From positions 2,751,826-2,815,825 of the forward strand of contig NZ_OZ024668.1 of NCBI RefSeq assembly GCF_902497775.2: a DNA stretch of 64,000 nucleotides, in the 5' to 3' direction. Below, piece after piece: positions 16,979 to 26,070 of this stretch (position 1 is its first letter; the number at the start of each line of letters is the position of its first letter). The DNA is from Pseudomonas fluorescens. GTDB taxonomy: Bacteria; Pseudomonadota; Gammaproteobacteria; Pseudomonadales; Pseudomonadaceae. The translations under genes were made by a program, and so were the position numbers. A model generated the notes under the pieces. It was given only the letters and a program-made list of their open reading frames with translations. It was not told the DNA's origin and did not search any database.

Positions 16979-18426
16979 AAGCCCACCACACCCTGTTCGG
17001 CGCCCTGCTGGCCCTGGCACCGCTGTACCCGGCGCAAGCCCTGGAAGAAGTCACCGGCCCCGAGGCCGACAGCAGCGAGCCGGTGCGGGTCGCTGGCGCC
17101 AGCGAACCGGTGATCACCTCGGAATTCTTCAACAAGCTCACCGTGCAGACCGGCTACGGCCCGGAAAACTCCGAAGTCGGCCGCAGCCGCGAGATGTTCT
17201 ACAGCCTGCGCTACGAGCCATCGTTTGCCTGGTACTCACCGGAAAAACGCTGGGCCAAGTGGATGGTCTATGGCCGTGTGTGGCTGAACTACGACTCCAG
17301 CGAGTCGGCCAGCGTGCAGAACGAAAACGCCAACAACCTCGACCGTGAACAGCCCAAAGGCTGGTACGCCGAGCTGCGCGAGCTGTATGTGAAGCGCAAC
17401 CTGCTTGGCGACGACCCGCGCTTCTCGCTGTCGGCCGGGCGCCAGCGCTATTTCGACGACTACGGCATCTGGTGGGACGACAGCATCGAGTCGCTGCGTT
17501 TCAACTACAACGACACCTTCTCCCGTGGCTTCGTCGCCGTGGCGCAGAAGTTCTACAACTACAACAGCGACGTCAACCGCCTGGCCGACAGCGAGGAGCG
17601 CACCACCTACCTGATGGGCGAATACGCCTACCGCTGGAGCGAGCACAACTGGGCCGGCGTACGCCTGCTGCACGAGAACGACCACAGCGGCCACGACGCC
17701 GAAGACCGCTACGACTTCAAGGGCATGCGCTACGGGCTGTTCTTCAAGGCTGACGACCTGGACGTGACGCCGCTGTTCAGCGACTACCACCTGGAGCTCG
17801 CGGGCCTGGATGGCAAGGTCGACAACACCGACGTCAACGGCGTCACCAGCACCGGCCACAACGCCAGCGGCTGGGCGGCCCTGGGTGAAATCGGCAAGCG
17901 ATTCCACGACTTGCCGTGGACGCCACGGGTAGCCCTGCGCGGTGGCCTGACCGACAAACCGAGCAACGACAACGACGGCTTTCGCCTGAACGCCATCCAG
18001 TCCGACCGCATCACCCGCCAGGGCAGCTACAGCACGCGCCTGGCCAGCGCCTTCGTCAGCCTCGATCTGCGCAACCTCAGTTACTACGGCATCGCCCTGG
18101 AAACCAACCCGACGCCGCGCAGCGCCCTGGATTTTCGCCTGACCGAACTCAAGCTGCGCGATGCCAACGGCACCCTGCCGATCCGCCTCGAAGGCGACCA
18201 GCGCAGCGAGCGCAACCGCGCCATTGCCCAGGGCACCCACGGCGGCGGCAAGGATGTCGGGCAGATGCTCGACCTCAATTACTACTGGAAGATGTTTCCG
18301 GTGGCCATCGACGGCAAGCACCTGGACGTCAACGCCCTGGTCAGCGCCAGCTACCTCAACGCCGGCAATGCCCTGGACAGTGGTGATGACTACCAGCTGA
18401 CCTTCGGCGTCGTGGTCAGTTACTAA
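16975..18426 (+). CDS. algE: alginate export outer-membrane porin
   Basis: Encodes 483 residues. The GTG at 16975 overlaps the algK stop, and a signal peptide ends near PAQA. The mature protein is an amphipathic beta-barrel with alternating aromatic strands that ends VVVSY, and shares the porin-family stretch SAGRQRYFDDYGIWWDDS with the known AlgE pattern (GRQR ... W-D). It would export the polymer across the outer membrane. Judged from memory of the P. aeruginosa protein, it is clearly divergent from that AlgE. The assignment rests on family signature, length (490 in P. aeruginosa) and position after algK. Confidence 0.88.
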   Translation: MKAHHTLFGALLALAPLYPAQALEEVTGPEADSSEPVRVAGASEPVITSEFFNKLTVQTGYGPENSEVGRSREMFYSLRYEPSFAWYSPEKRWAKWMVYGRVWLNYDSSESASVQNENANNLDREQPKGWYAELRELYVKRNLLGDDPRFSLSAGRQRYFDDYGIWWDDSIESLRFNYNDTFSRGFVAVAQKFYNYNSDVNRLADSEERTTYLMGEYAYRWSEHNWAGVRLLHENDHSGHDAEDRYDFKGMRYGLFFKADDLDVTPLFSDYHLELAGLDGKVDNTDVNGVTSTGHNASGWAALGEIGKRFHDLPWTPRVALRGGLTDKPSNDNDGFRLNAIQSDRITRQGSYSTRLASAFVSLDLRNLSYYGIALETNPTPRSALDFRLTELKLRDANGTLPIRLEGDQRSERNRAIAQGTHGGGKDVGQMLDLNYYWKMFPVAIDGKHLDVNALVSASYLNAGNALDSGDDYQLTFGVVVSY

Positions 18427-18440
18427 GGACGGAACCCGAG

Positions 18441-19868
18441 ATGATCTTCGCCTCCAACGTCTTCCTGTTCCTTTACCTGCCGCTGTTCCTGGCCGTGTAC
18501 TTCCTCGCCCGGGCGCAGTGGCGCTCGACGGTGATCGTCGCCGCCAGCTACATTTTCTACGCCTGGTGGCGGCCGGACTTTCTCCTGCTGTTCGTGGCCA
18601 TCACCTATTGGAACTACTGGTTCGGCCTGCGTATCAAGGCGCGCCTGGATGCCGGCGACAAGCGCTGGGCGTTCCGCCTGCTGTGGATCGGCATCATCGG
18701 CAACCTGTCGACCCTGGGCTACTTCAAGTACGCCAACTTCGGCGCCGACGTGCTGGCCGCCCTGCTCGCGCCGCTGGGCATCAACACCTTCACCCTGGAG
18801 ACGATCTTCCTGCCGCTGGGCATCTCCTTCTATGTGTTCCATGCCCTGAGCTACATCGTCGACATCTACCGCAAGGACGCCACGCCGACCAACAACTTCA
18901 TCGACTTCGCCGCCTTCGTCGCGCTGTTCCCGCACCTGGTGGCAGGGCCCATCCTGCGCTACAGCCAGCTGGCGCCGCAGCTGCGCCAGCGTACCCACTC
19001 GCTGGAGCTGTTTTCCCTGGGCGTGTGCCGCTTCATGCTCGGCTTCATCATGAAGGTACTGATCGCCGACCAACTGGCGCCGATCAACGTGCTGTTCATC
19101 AGCGAAGGCACCTTGCAGTTGAGCGATGCCTGGTTCGGCCTGGTGGTCTCGACCCTGCAGCTGTACTTCGACTTCGCCGGCTACAGCCACATGGCCCTGG
19201 GCCTGGCGTTGATGATGGGGTTCCGCTTTCCGGAAAACTTCAACCAGCCCTACGTGTCGCAGAGCATCACCGAGTTCTGGGCGCGCTGGCACATGACCCT
19301 GGCGCACTTTCTGCGCGACTACGTGTACATGCCGCTGGTGCGCAAGCGCATCGCCGGGGCGCTGCCGGCGCTGGTCTACACCATGCTGCTGTCGGGCCTG
19401 TGGCATGGCGCCAGCTTCGCCTTTATCTGCTGGGGGCTGTTCTTCGGGTTCGGCATGGTCATCGAGCGCAAATTCAACCTGGCGACCAAGATCACCACGC
19501 CCTACCACCTGGGCCGCAACCTGCGCACCTTCGTGCTGATCATCCTGAGCATGCCGCTGTTCTTCACCAACGACCTGCGCCACAGCATCGACATCTACCA
19601 GGCGCTGTTCGGCCTCAACGGCCTCGGCTCGCTGGACCTGTACGTCCTTGGCGCCTCGAAGATGGCCATGTCGTTCGCCGCCATTGCCCTGTGCTGGCTG
19701 GTGCTGGCTGGCAGCAACAACGTGCGGTTCTACGCCGGCAACAAGGAGCAGTACTTCATGCGCCATGTCGGCGGCCTCAAGGCCCTGCTGCTGTGGGCAG
19801 GGTTTGCCCTGGCGCTGAGCAGCCTGGCGGCGCATTCGTTCTCGCCCTTTCTGTACTTTCAGTTCTAG
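18441..19868 (+). CDS. algI: alginate O-acetyltransferase, MBOAT family
   Basis: Encodes 475 residues of a multi-pass inner-membrane protein that passes acetyl groups to the periplasm for alginate O-acetylation. The MBOAT catalytic His is residue 322 in SGLWHGASF, the same number as in P. aeruginosa. Other family text includes LPLGISFYVFHALSYIVDIY and FFRWRAR-type WARWHMTLAHFLRDYVY. The gene follows algE by 14 bases. In the usual Pseudomonas order algG, algX and algL lie between algE and algI; here they come after algF. Confidence 0.96.
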   Translation: MIFASNVFLFLYLPLFLAVYFLARAQWRSTVIVAASYIFYAWWRPDFLLLFVAITYWNYWFGLRIKARLDAGDKRWAFRLLWIGIIGNLSTLGYFKYANFGADVLAALLAPLGINTFTLETIFLPLGISFYVFHALSYIVDIYRKDATPTNNFIDFAAFVALFPHLVAGPILRYSQLAPQLRQRTHSLELFSLGVCRFMLGFIMKVLIADQLAPINVLFISEGTLQLSDAWFGLVVSTLQLYFDFAGYSHMALGLALMMGFRFPENFNQPYVSQSITEFWARWHMTLAHFLRDYVYMPLVRKRIAGALPALVYTMLLSGLWHGASFAFICWGLFFGFGMVIERKFNLATKITTPYHLGRNLRTFVLIILSMPLFFTNDLRHSIDIYQALFGLNGLGSLDLYVLGASKMAMSFAAIALCWLVLAGSNNVRFYAGNKEQYFMRHVGGLKALLLWAGFALALSSLAAHSFSPFLYFQF

Positions 19869-19877
19869 GAGACCGCC

Positions 19878-20972
19878 ATGTACCCGGTCATGAATTCGGC
19901 CAGCAAGGTCAACGGCATTGCCTTCGGCGTCCTGCTGGCGGGCATGTTCGTCTACTCGCTGCCACCGGTGTTCAGTTTTGCCCGCAACCAGACCGACGCC
20001 TGGAACCTGTTCGTCGACGGCAAGCTGCTGCGCAAGTTCGAGCAAGTCTACGAGAAGCGCTTTTTCCTGCGTGAGCCGTCGGTCGAGCTGTGGGCCAACG
20101 CCCAGTACCGGCTGTTCGACGAAGGCACCAAGGGCGTGGTGCTGGGTAAGGACGGCTGGCTTTACACCAACCAGGAGTACCGCGTACCGAACAACCTTGA
20201 GGCCAACCTCGACGGCCAGCTCAAACAGATCGCCGAGATCGAGCAACGGCTCAAGGCCCACAACAAGCGCCTGATCGTGCTGCCGCTGCCGATGAAAGTC
20301 GACGTGTATGCCGCCCACACCCAGCGCGCGGTCGACCCGCGGGCGATCAGCCTGTACGAGCGCTTCGTCGAGCGTCTGCAGGCGCAGGACATTGCGGTGA
20401 CCCCGCTGCGTTCGGCATTCCTAGCCAACCTCGCCGGCCCCGAGCTGTTCCTCAAGTCGGACACCCACTGGAGCCCGGAAGGTGCGCGCCTGAGCGCCTA
20501 CGAACTGGCCCACCAGCGCCCGGAGTTGCTCGGTGACGAGCGCTACTTGTCGCACAAGGTCGCCGACAAGACGGTCAAGGGCGACCTGATGAACTACATC
20601 CAGTTCAACCACGCGCAGCTGGCGCCGCAGTTCGGCCCCAGCCAGATCGCCCTGTACGAAACCCTCAAGGCCGAACAGAGCGCCAGCGACCTGTTCGCCA
20701 GCGAAAACCAGAGCCTGATGCTGGTGGGCACCAGCTACAGCAAGATCGATGACTGGAACTTCGTCGGCTTCCTCAAGGAGGCACTCAACCGCGACCTGCT
20801 GAGCGTGTCGGTGGAAGCGCGCGGGCCGTTCGAGGCCATGAGCCAGTTCCTGGCCAGCGACCAGTTGAGCAACCCCGAGATCGACACCGTGGTCTGGGAG
20901 TTCCCCCTGCGCACCCTGCTCGCCCACCGCCTCGGCTCCCTGAGCCGCCCCGGCCAGACCCAACATTTCTAA
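19878..20972 (+). CDS. algJ: alginate O-acetyltransferase, SGNH-like
   Basis: Encodes 364 residues. AlgJ works with AlgI and AlgF in periplasmic acetylation. One N-terminal membrane segment (VNGIAFGVLLAGMFVYSLPP) is followed by a domain with the SGNH-like catalytic set: D195 and H197 in KSDTHW, and Ser in GTSYS (residues 284-288). AGGAG lies 7 bases before the ATG. It is 9 bases after algI. Confidence 0.94.
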   Translation: MYPVMNSASKVNGIAFGVLLAGMFVYSLPPVFSFARNQTDAWNLFVDGKLLRKFEQVYEKRFFLREPSVELWANAQYRLFDEGTKGVVLGKDGWLYTNQEYRVPNNLEANLDGQLKQIAEIEQRLKAHNKRLIVLPLPMKVDVYAAHTQRAVDPRAISLYERFVERLQAQDIAVTPLRSAFLANLAGPELFLKSDTHWSPEGARLSAYELAHQRPELLGDERYLSHKVADKTVKGDLMNYIQFNHAQLAPQFGPSQIALYETLKAEQSASDLFASENQSLMLVGTSYSKIDDWNFVGFLKEALNRDLLSVSVEARGPFEAMSQFLASDQLSNPEIDTVVWEFPLRTLLAHRLGSLSRPGQTQHF

Positions 20973-20982
20973 GGAGAGACTG

Positions 20983-21627
20983 ATGAATACCGCACTGCAA
21001 CGCCTGCTCGCCACTTCCGCCCTGCTGCTGGGCAGCGCCGCCGTTCATGCCGCCGAAGGCAACGCCGACCTGTACGACGCCGTGGCCCCGGCCGATTCGG
21101 CTTTCGTCCGGGTGCTCAATCTGTCGAGCAGCAACATCGACGTGACCCTGAGCGGCAAGATCAACCCGCAGCGGGTCGCCGCCGGCCAGCTCAGCGGCTA
21201 CCGCTTCACCCCGGCCGGCGCGCACAAGATCGCCGTTGGTGGCACCGCCATCGAACCGCAGCTCAAGGCCAACGCCGCCAGCACCGTGGTCTTTGATGGC
21301 AGCAAGCTGACCCTGATCGCCGACAAGTACGTCAACGAACCGAAGAAAGCCCAGGTCGCCTTCTACAACCTGACCCCGGCCCAGGCGGCGTTGAAAACCG
21401 TCGACGGCAAGCACGTGATCGTCGACCCGTTGGGCAAGGACCAGACCGGCAGCCGCATGGTCAACGAGATCAAGATCGGCTTTGCCGCCTACGTCCAGGA
21501 GCAGAACGTGGCCAGGTTCGATGAACTGTTCCTGAAAAAAGGCCGCTCCTACAGCTACGTGCTGCTGCCTAAGGGCGCCGGCTACCAGAGCATGAGCCTG
21601 GCCAACAGCATCGACCCGAGCGAGTGA
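20983..21627 (+). CDS. algF: alginate O-acetylation periplasmic protein
   Basis: Encodes 214 residues, close to the 216 of P. aeruginosa. A signal peptide ends after AVHA, and the remainder is beta-rich (YDAVAPADSAFVRVLNLSS, VTLSGKINPQ, GYRFTPAGAHKIAVGG), as expected for AlgF. It supports O-acetylation with AlgI and AlgJ. AAGGAG lies 6 bases before the ATG. Here algF is followed by algX, not algA. Confidence 0.93.
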   Translation: MNTALQRLLATSALLLGSAAVHAAEGNADLYDAVAPADSAFVRVLNLSSSNIDVTLSGKINPQRVAAGQLSGYRFTPAGAHKIAVGGTAIEPQLKANAASTVVFDGSKLTLIADKYVNEPKKAQVAFYNLTPAQAALKTVDGKHVIVDPLGKDQTGSRMVNEIKIGFAAYVQEQNVARFDELFLKKGRSYSYVLLPKGAGYQSMSLANSIDPSE

Positions 21628-21629
21628 TC

Positions 21630-23033
21630 ATGAAGCGCATTCTTCCCCTTGGCCTGGCGGCCCTGCTGGGCCCGCTGCTGAGCACCCCGGGCGTGGCCGC
21701 AGAGCCCGCCAAGGCCACCTGCACCAGCCTTGAATGCATGGTTTGCCCGGGCCTGAGCAACCCGCAGAACTACGCCGAAGGGCGTATGAAGCTGATGCGC
21801 GAGATCGTCCCGGCCAAGGACCGCTGGCTGTTCCGCTCGGCGGTCGACCTGACCAACGATTTCGGCATCCCGGCGCCCATGCGTGCGGAGTTCGCGCGTT
21901 TGATGGCCGCCTTTCGCCAGCAGGGCATCCATGTAGCCATGGCGGTGCAACCCACCCGTGGCCTGATGCACCGCGACAAACTCTATGCCGACAAGCTGCA
22001 TGGCTTCGACTTTGCCCGCGCCAGCGGCAACCTGGACAGCTACCTGCAGCAACTGCGCGCCGGTGGCGCGGTGGTGCCGCCCTTGATGCAACTGGTGCAC
22101 ACTCCGCCCAAGGGCGAGTTCTTCTTTCGCCGTGACCACCACTGGACCCCGGCCGGCGCCGAAGCCACCGCGCGACTGGTCGCCGAAGAGGTACGCCGCC
22201 AGCCGTTTTATGCCCAGCTGAGCAAAAAGCGCTACCGCACCGAACCCGGCGTCATGGTGCCCAAGGACGGCACCATGAACCTGGCGCTGAGTTATATCTG
22301 CGGCAACAATTATGGTTTCCAGTATGTACGCGGCTACCAGACCATCCCCGAAGCCGACGGCGCCGATGCGCTGTTCGACGACGCGCCGGACCCAGAGGTG
22401 ATCCTGGTCGGCGACAGTAACGCCGCCGCCCGTGAAGACGAGAGCAAGCAGTTCAACTTCGACGGCTACCTCAAGCAGTACCTGGAAGTCGACATCCTCA
22501 ACTACGCCCTGCCCGGCGTCGGCCAGGACGGCTCGCTGCTCGAATACCTGCTGTCGGAGAACTACAAGCCCAAGGCGCCACCGAAGCTGATCATCTGGGA
22601 GCTGCCGGCCAACTACCAACTGGAGTCCGAGCAGATGTACCGCCAGTTGATCCCGGCGATCAAGGGCGGTTGCCCGGTGTCGACCGAGGTCCTGGCCAAC
22701 CGGGTGCAGCGCCCGCCGCTGCGGGTCAACGAGCGCATCGAGCTGCTCAGCAATGCCGGCGAGGCGCGCAAGAACCTCAGCAACGGCCAGGGCTTTCTCG
22801 ACATCCGTATCAGCGACAAGAACGTCAAGGACTTCTACGTGATCGTCTATTACGACAACGGTGCCCGCGACAAAGTCTGGTTCCGCCGCGAGGCGGTGGT
22901 CACCGGCGGCCAGTACTACCTGGAGCTGAGCCGGGCCAAGGAGTTCGCCGGGGCCAACCTGCTGTCGGTGTTCATGGAGCCGACCAAGCCTGGCACTGCC
23001 GCCACTCAAGTGGAAACCCGCGTATGCCTGTAA
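21630..23033 (+). CDS. algX: alginate acetyltransferase, SGNH-type
   Basis: Encodes 467 residues. AlgX binds alginate and performs the final O-acetyl transfer in the periplasm. After a signal peptide and a Cys-rich start, the SGNH-like domain shows RRDHHW (D169, H171) and the nucleophile Ser263 in VGDSNA. The known P. aeruginosa enzyme has GTSHS at that place, so this copy has a GDSN block. A C-terminal carbohydrate-binding module follows. I chose ATG 21630, two bases after the algF stop; GTG 21624 is possible. It overlaps algL by 10 bases. Confidence 0.9.
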   Translation: MKRILPLGLAALLGPLLSTPGVAAEPAKATCTSLECMVCPGLSNPQNYAEGRMKLMREIVPAKDRWLFRSAVDLTNDFGIPAPMRAEFARLMAAFRQQGIHVAMAVQPTRGLMHRDKLYADKLHGFDFARASGNLDSYLQQLRAGGAVVPPLMQLVHTPPKGEFFFRRDHHWTPAGAEATARLVAEEVRRQPFYAQLSKKRYRTEPGVMVPKDGTMNLALSYICGNNYGFQYVRGYQTIPEADGADALFDDAPDPEVILVGDSNAAAREDESKQFNFDGYLKQYLEVDILNYALPGVGQDGSLLEYLLSENYKPKAPPKLIIWELPANYQLESEQMYRQLIPAIKGGCPVSTEVLANRVQRPPLRVNERIELLSNAGEARKNLSNGQGFLDIRISDKNVKDFYVIVYYDNGARDKVWFRREAVVTGGQYYLELSRAKEFAGANLLSVFMEPTKPGTAATQVETRVCL

Positions 23034-24139
23034 AAACCTGGGCAGCACTGGGCCTGGGCCTGTGCGCCAGCCTGCAGTTGGGCAGCAGCCTGGCCGCCAC
23101 CTCGATCTGGCCGCCGCGGGCCACCGCGCAGTCGGCGATGATCGCCGACTACCGGACCTTGAGCTGCAGCAAGGAAGTACCGCCGCCCTACACCGGCAGC
23201 TTGCAGATGCAGAGCAAGTACGACCAGCGCGACGCCAGCAAGTCGACCCTGCGCAGCACCCCGGATGCCAGCAGCGAGCAGATCGACAAGCAGGTCAAGC
23301 CGTTCATCGGCGGGCTGATCTACGCCAGCAAGCGCTTCCAGCGGGCCAAGAATCCGCAGGAAGCGAACATGGCCCTGGCCTGTCAGGACCAGTGGCTGGA
23401 GCGCTGGGCCCAGGCCGGTGCGCTGCTCAACCCCGACGCCAGCAGCACCGGCATGGCCGCACGTAAATGGGCAGTGGCGGCCATGGCCTCGACCCTGCTG
23501 ATGACCCAGGCCGCCAGCGACGCCAAGCTGCAATTGTCGCCGGCGCAAAAGGCCTGGTTCAGTCAACTGGGCGAGCGCATCATCGCCGAGTACCAGCCGC
23601 GCCGTACCCCGGGCTTTGCCTGGTTCAACAACCATGACTACTGGGCGGCCTGGGCCGTGGCGGCGACCGGCATGCTGGTGCAGCGCGACGATTTCATCCA
23701 GTGGGCCGACGGCAACCTGCGCCGTGGCCTGCAGCAGGCGGTCAAATCCGCCGATGGCAGCTACGCCTACCTGCCGCTGGAAGTGGCGCGCAGCAAGCTG
23801 GCCGCCACCTACAGCCAGTACGCCCTGGTGCCGCTGGTGCTCCTGGCCGAATCGGCGCGGGCCAATGGCCTGGCGTGGAGCAGCGACGATCAGCAGACCC
23901 TGGAACGGCTGGCAAACTTCGCCGCGCGCAGCATCCTCGACCCCGACGGCCTGCCCGAGCTCAAGGGCAAGTCACAGAGCGACGTCGCCCCGTACAAACT
24001 GGCCTGGCTGATCCCCTTCCTGCAGCGCGCCCCGGGCAACCGCCTGGCCCGCCAGCTGTATGACAGCGAGGATGGCGAGGTCGACAACTACAGCCAGATC
24101 GGCGGCCCGCTCAAGCCGTTCTATCCCAAACTGCCGTAA
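23024..24139 (+). CDS. algL: poly(beta-D-mannuronate) lyase
   Basis: Encodes 371 residues of a periplasmic polysaccharide lyase family 5 enzyme, which degrades polymer that misses export. A signal peptide ends near SLAA. The alpha/alpha-barrel catalytic residues of this family are present: N203 and H204 in FNNHDYWAAW, and Arg and Tyr seven residues apart in EVARSKLAATYSQYAL. The gene starts inside algX, with a 10-base overlap. Since it appears active, the polymer should contain mannuronate linkages. Confidence 0.93.
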   Translation: MPVKTWAALGLGLCASLQLGSSLAATSIWPPRATAQSAMIADYRTLSCSKEVPPPYTGSLQMQSKYDQRDASKSTLRSTPDASSEQIDKQVKPFIGGLIYASKRFQRAKNPQEANMALACQDQWLERWAQAGALLNPDASSTGMAARKWAVAAMASTLLMTQAASDAKLQLSPAQKAWFSQLGERIIAEYQPRRTPGFAWFNNHDYWAAWAVAATGMLVQRDDFIQWADGNLRRGLQQAVKSADGSYAYLPLEVARSKLAATYSQYALVPLVLLAESARANGLAWSSDDQQTLERLANFAARSILDPDGLPELKGKSQSDVAPYKLAWLIPFLQRAPGNRLARQLYDSEDGEVDNYSQIGGPLKPFYPKLP

Positions 24140-24156
24140 CCCAAGGACGAACCGTC

Positions 24157-25761
24157 ATGGCCATGCTTGCCCGCCCGCTTACCCTTTCCTGCCTTGCGCT
24201 GCTGTTCAGCGCCATGGCCCAGGCTGCCAGCCAGAGCTTGGCGCTGCAGCAATCGCTGAGCGCGGTGAACAGCGCCGAACACCAGCGCGACCTGCAACAG
24301 TTGCAGCAACAGGTCAGCCAGGCCGTGCAACTGCAGGTCAGCGAACGTGCGCGCCCGGCTGGCCGCGCCAGCGTCAGCCTGCAACCGATGTTCTCGTCCC
24401 AGGCTGGCAGCTGGCCGTTCGAGCCGTTCGTCAACAACGGCCTGTTCCGCGCCATCGCCGGCTACCAGGCGCATCACCCGCAAGCGGTGCTGGTGCGCGG
24501 TGGCAGCATCACGCTCGCGCAGTTGCACGATGCCCTGAGCGACCCGAAGATCATCAAGCGCTACAAGGACGGCTACCTGCTCAGCTACCCGCTGGTGATC
24601 GCCAGCGACGGCGGCCTGCTGCTCGAAGGCACCAGCCTGTACCTGTACAGCTACTCCGGCACGGCGCTGATCAACCAGGGCTGGCTGGGCTTGAACCAGT
24701 CGCGCCTGGAGAGCGTCGCCGGCGACAAAACCGCCAGCACCGACCGCGCCTGGCGCCCGTTCGTGGTGGCCTGGGCCGGCAGCCACACCCAGGTGCTGGG
24801 CTCGACCCTCAACCGCCTGGGCTACAACGCCAACCTTTCGCGCGGCCTGACCACCGCCCTGAGCAGCCAGCAGGCAGCGTCCACCCGCCCGGCCACAGTG
24901 ATCATCCGCGACAGCCAGTTCAATGAGCTGTCCAGCGCGGTGGAGCTGCAACACAGCCAGGCGCAGATCGACAACAGCCAGTTCGGCCAGTCCCAGCAGT
25001 ACGCCATCGACGTGCGTGACAGCCAGGTGACAGTGCGCAACAACCAGCTGCGCGGCATCGACAACAACAGCGGCATCCGCCTGCGCGGCCAGACCCGCGC
25101 ACGCATCGAGCACAACCTGATCCTCGGCGCGCACAAGGCGGCCATCGAAGTCAGCGAGCAACAGGGTGCGCTGCTGCTGACCGGCAACCTGATCGGCGAC
25201 AGCCGTGGCAACGGCATCCAGCTGCGCAACCTGGCGCCGACGCCTGCCGCGCCGCTGTTGATCAGCGACAACCTGATCGGCAACAGCCAGGGCAGCGCAG
25301 TGGATGCCAGCGAGGTCGGCGCCGTCAGCCTGATCGGCAACCGCATCGGCAACAGCCCGGAATACGCCGTCAGCCTGCGCAATGCCGCGCCGCTGGCCGG
25401 CCCCCTGACCTTGAGCGGCAACACCCTGGGCAAGGTCGGCAAGGCGGTGGTACGGGTCGAGGGTTTGCAGCAGGTGGTGCTGGGGCCGAACACCTTCGAG
25501 GGCAAGCCGATCCAGCAGAACTTGCTGATCGGTGACTTGTTGCCGGTGCAGAGCCTGCTGCTCGATGCCACCCAGCGCCGGGGTTGCGTGGTGCGGGTCG
25601 AGCTAGGCGATCGCCCGCTGCAGGCGCAAAAAGCACTCGTCTTCGCCGACACAGACAAAGCCCTCGCGCAGGTACAGGAACCGTGCCGGGTTGCTCTTGA
25701 ACACCATCAGGCGCAGCAGCGGCAATTGCCGTTGGCGGGTCCAGTCGGCCAGTTGCGCTAA
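24157..25761 (+). CDS. algG: AlgG-like parallel beta-helix protein, catalytic DPHD motif absent
   Basis: Encodes 534 residues. The N-terminal half matches AlgG (AVLVRGGSITLAQLHDAL, RPFVVAWAGSHTQVLGSTLN), followed by a right-handed beta-helix of repeated N-x-I/L-G rungs. AlgG normally epimerises mannuronate to guluronate using a DPHD motif. The aligned place here reads YAIDVRDS (D285-V286-R287-D288), so the catalytic His is missing. It may be a structural AlgG that only shields or guides polymer. The last about 50 residues overlap the convergent GNAT gene by 159 bases and look like antisense read-through. Confidence 0.8.
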   Translation: MAMLARPLTLSCLALLFSAMAQAASQSLALQQSLSAVNSAEHQRDLQQLQQQVSQAVQLQVSERARPAGRASVSLQPMFSSQAGSWPFEPFVNNGLFRAIAGYQAHHPQAVLVRGGSITLAQLHDALSDPKIIKRYKDGYLLSYPLVIASDGGLLLEGTSLYLYSYSGTALINQGWLGLNQSRLESVAGDKTASTDRAWRPFVVAWAGSHTQVLGSTLNRLGYNANLSRGLTTALSSQQAASTRPATVIIRDSQFNELSSAVELQHSQAQIDNSQFGQSQQYAIDVRDSQVTVRNNQLRGIDNNSGIRLRGQTRARIEHNLILGAHKAAIEVSEQQGALLLTGNLIGDSRGNGIQLRNLAPTPAAPLLISDNLIGNSQGSAVDASEVGAVSLIGNRIGNSPEYAVSLRNAAPLAGPLTLSGNTLGKVGKAVVRVEGLQQVVLGPNTFEGKPIQQNLLIGDLLPVQSLLLDATQRRGCVVRVELGDRPLQAQKALVFADTDKALAQVQEPCRVALEHHQAQQRQLPLAGPVGQLR

Positions 25762-26034
25762 CACCCAGCTGCCGACGCCACGGCCGCGAAAGCCTTCGAG
25801 CAGGTGCAGTTCACGGATGAACAGGGCCTGGCGGTCCTGGCTGAGGCTGAAGTAGCCCAGCGGTTGCTCGGCTTCGCTGATCAGCCACTGCTCGCGCCAC
25901 TCCCAGGCCTGGTCGAAGGCTTCTTCCTGCCAGAGCAGATCGAACTCGCGGTAATACGCCAGCATGGCCCGGCGCGTGAGGTCGCGGGCGAAGGTGCGGT
26001 ACTGGTCGGTGGCGGGGGTCAGTTGCACAGTCAT
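25603..26034 (-). CDS. GNAT-family N-acetyltransferase
   Basis: Encodes 143 residues with the full GNAT fold. The acetyl-CoA loop is FRGRGVGSWVL (R-x-x-G-x-G/A), and the C-terminal NPARFLYLREGFVCVGED is typical. Substrate unknown. Its 3' end lies under the 3' end of algG on the other strand, a 159-base convergent overlap. It occupies the place where algA stands in the usual alginate operon. Confidence 0.85.
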   Translation of the reverse strand: MTVQLTPATDQYRTFARDLTRRAMLAYYREFDLLWQEEAFDQAWEWREQWLISEAEQPLGYFSLSQDRQALFIRELHLLEGFRGRGVGSWVLAQLADWTRQRQLPLLRLMVFKSNPARFLYLREGFVCVGEDECFLRLQRAIA

Positions 26035-26070
26035 AGTGGTTCTCTTCGCGGGTCATGCCCGCGATGCTTT

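Noticed and set aside
18423..20318. 631-codon minus-strand open frame under algI and algJ
   Set aside because: Repetitive His/Gln/Glu-rich shadow of algI and algJ, which have their catalytic residues intact.
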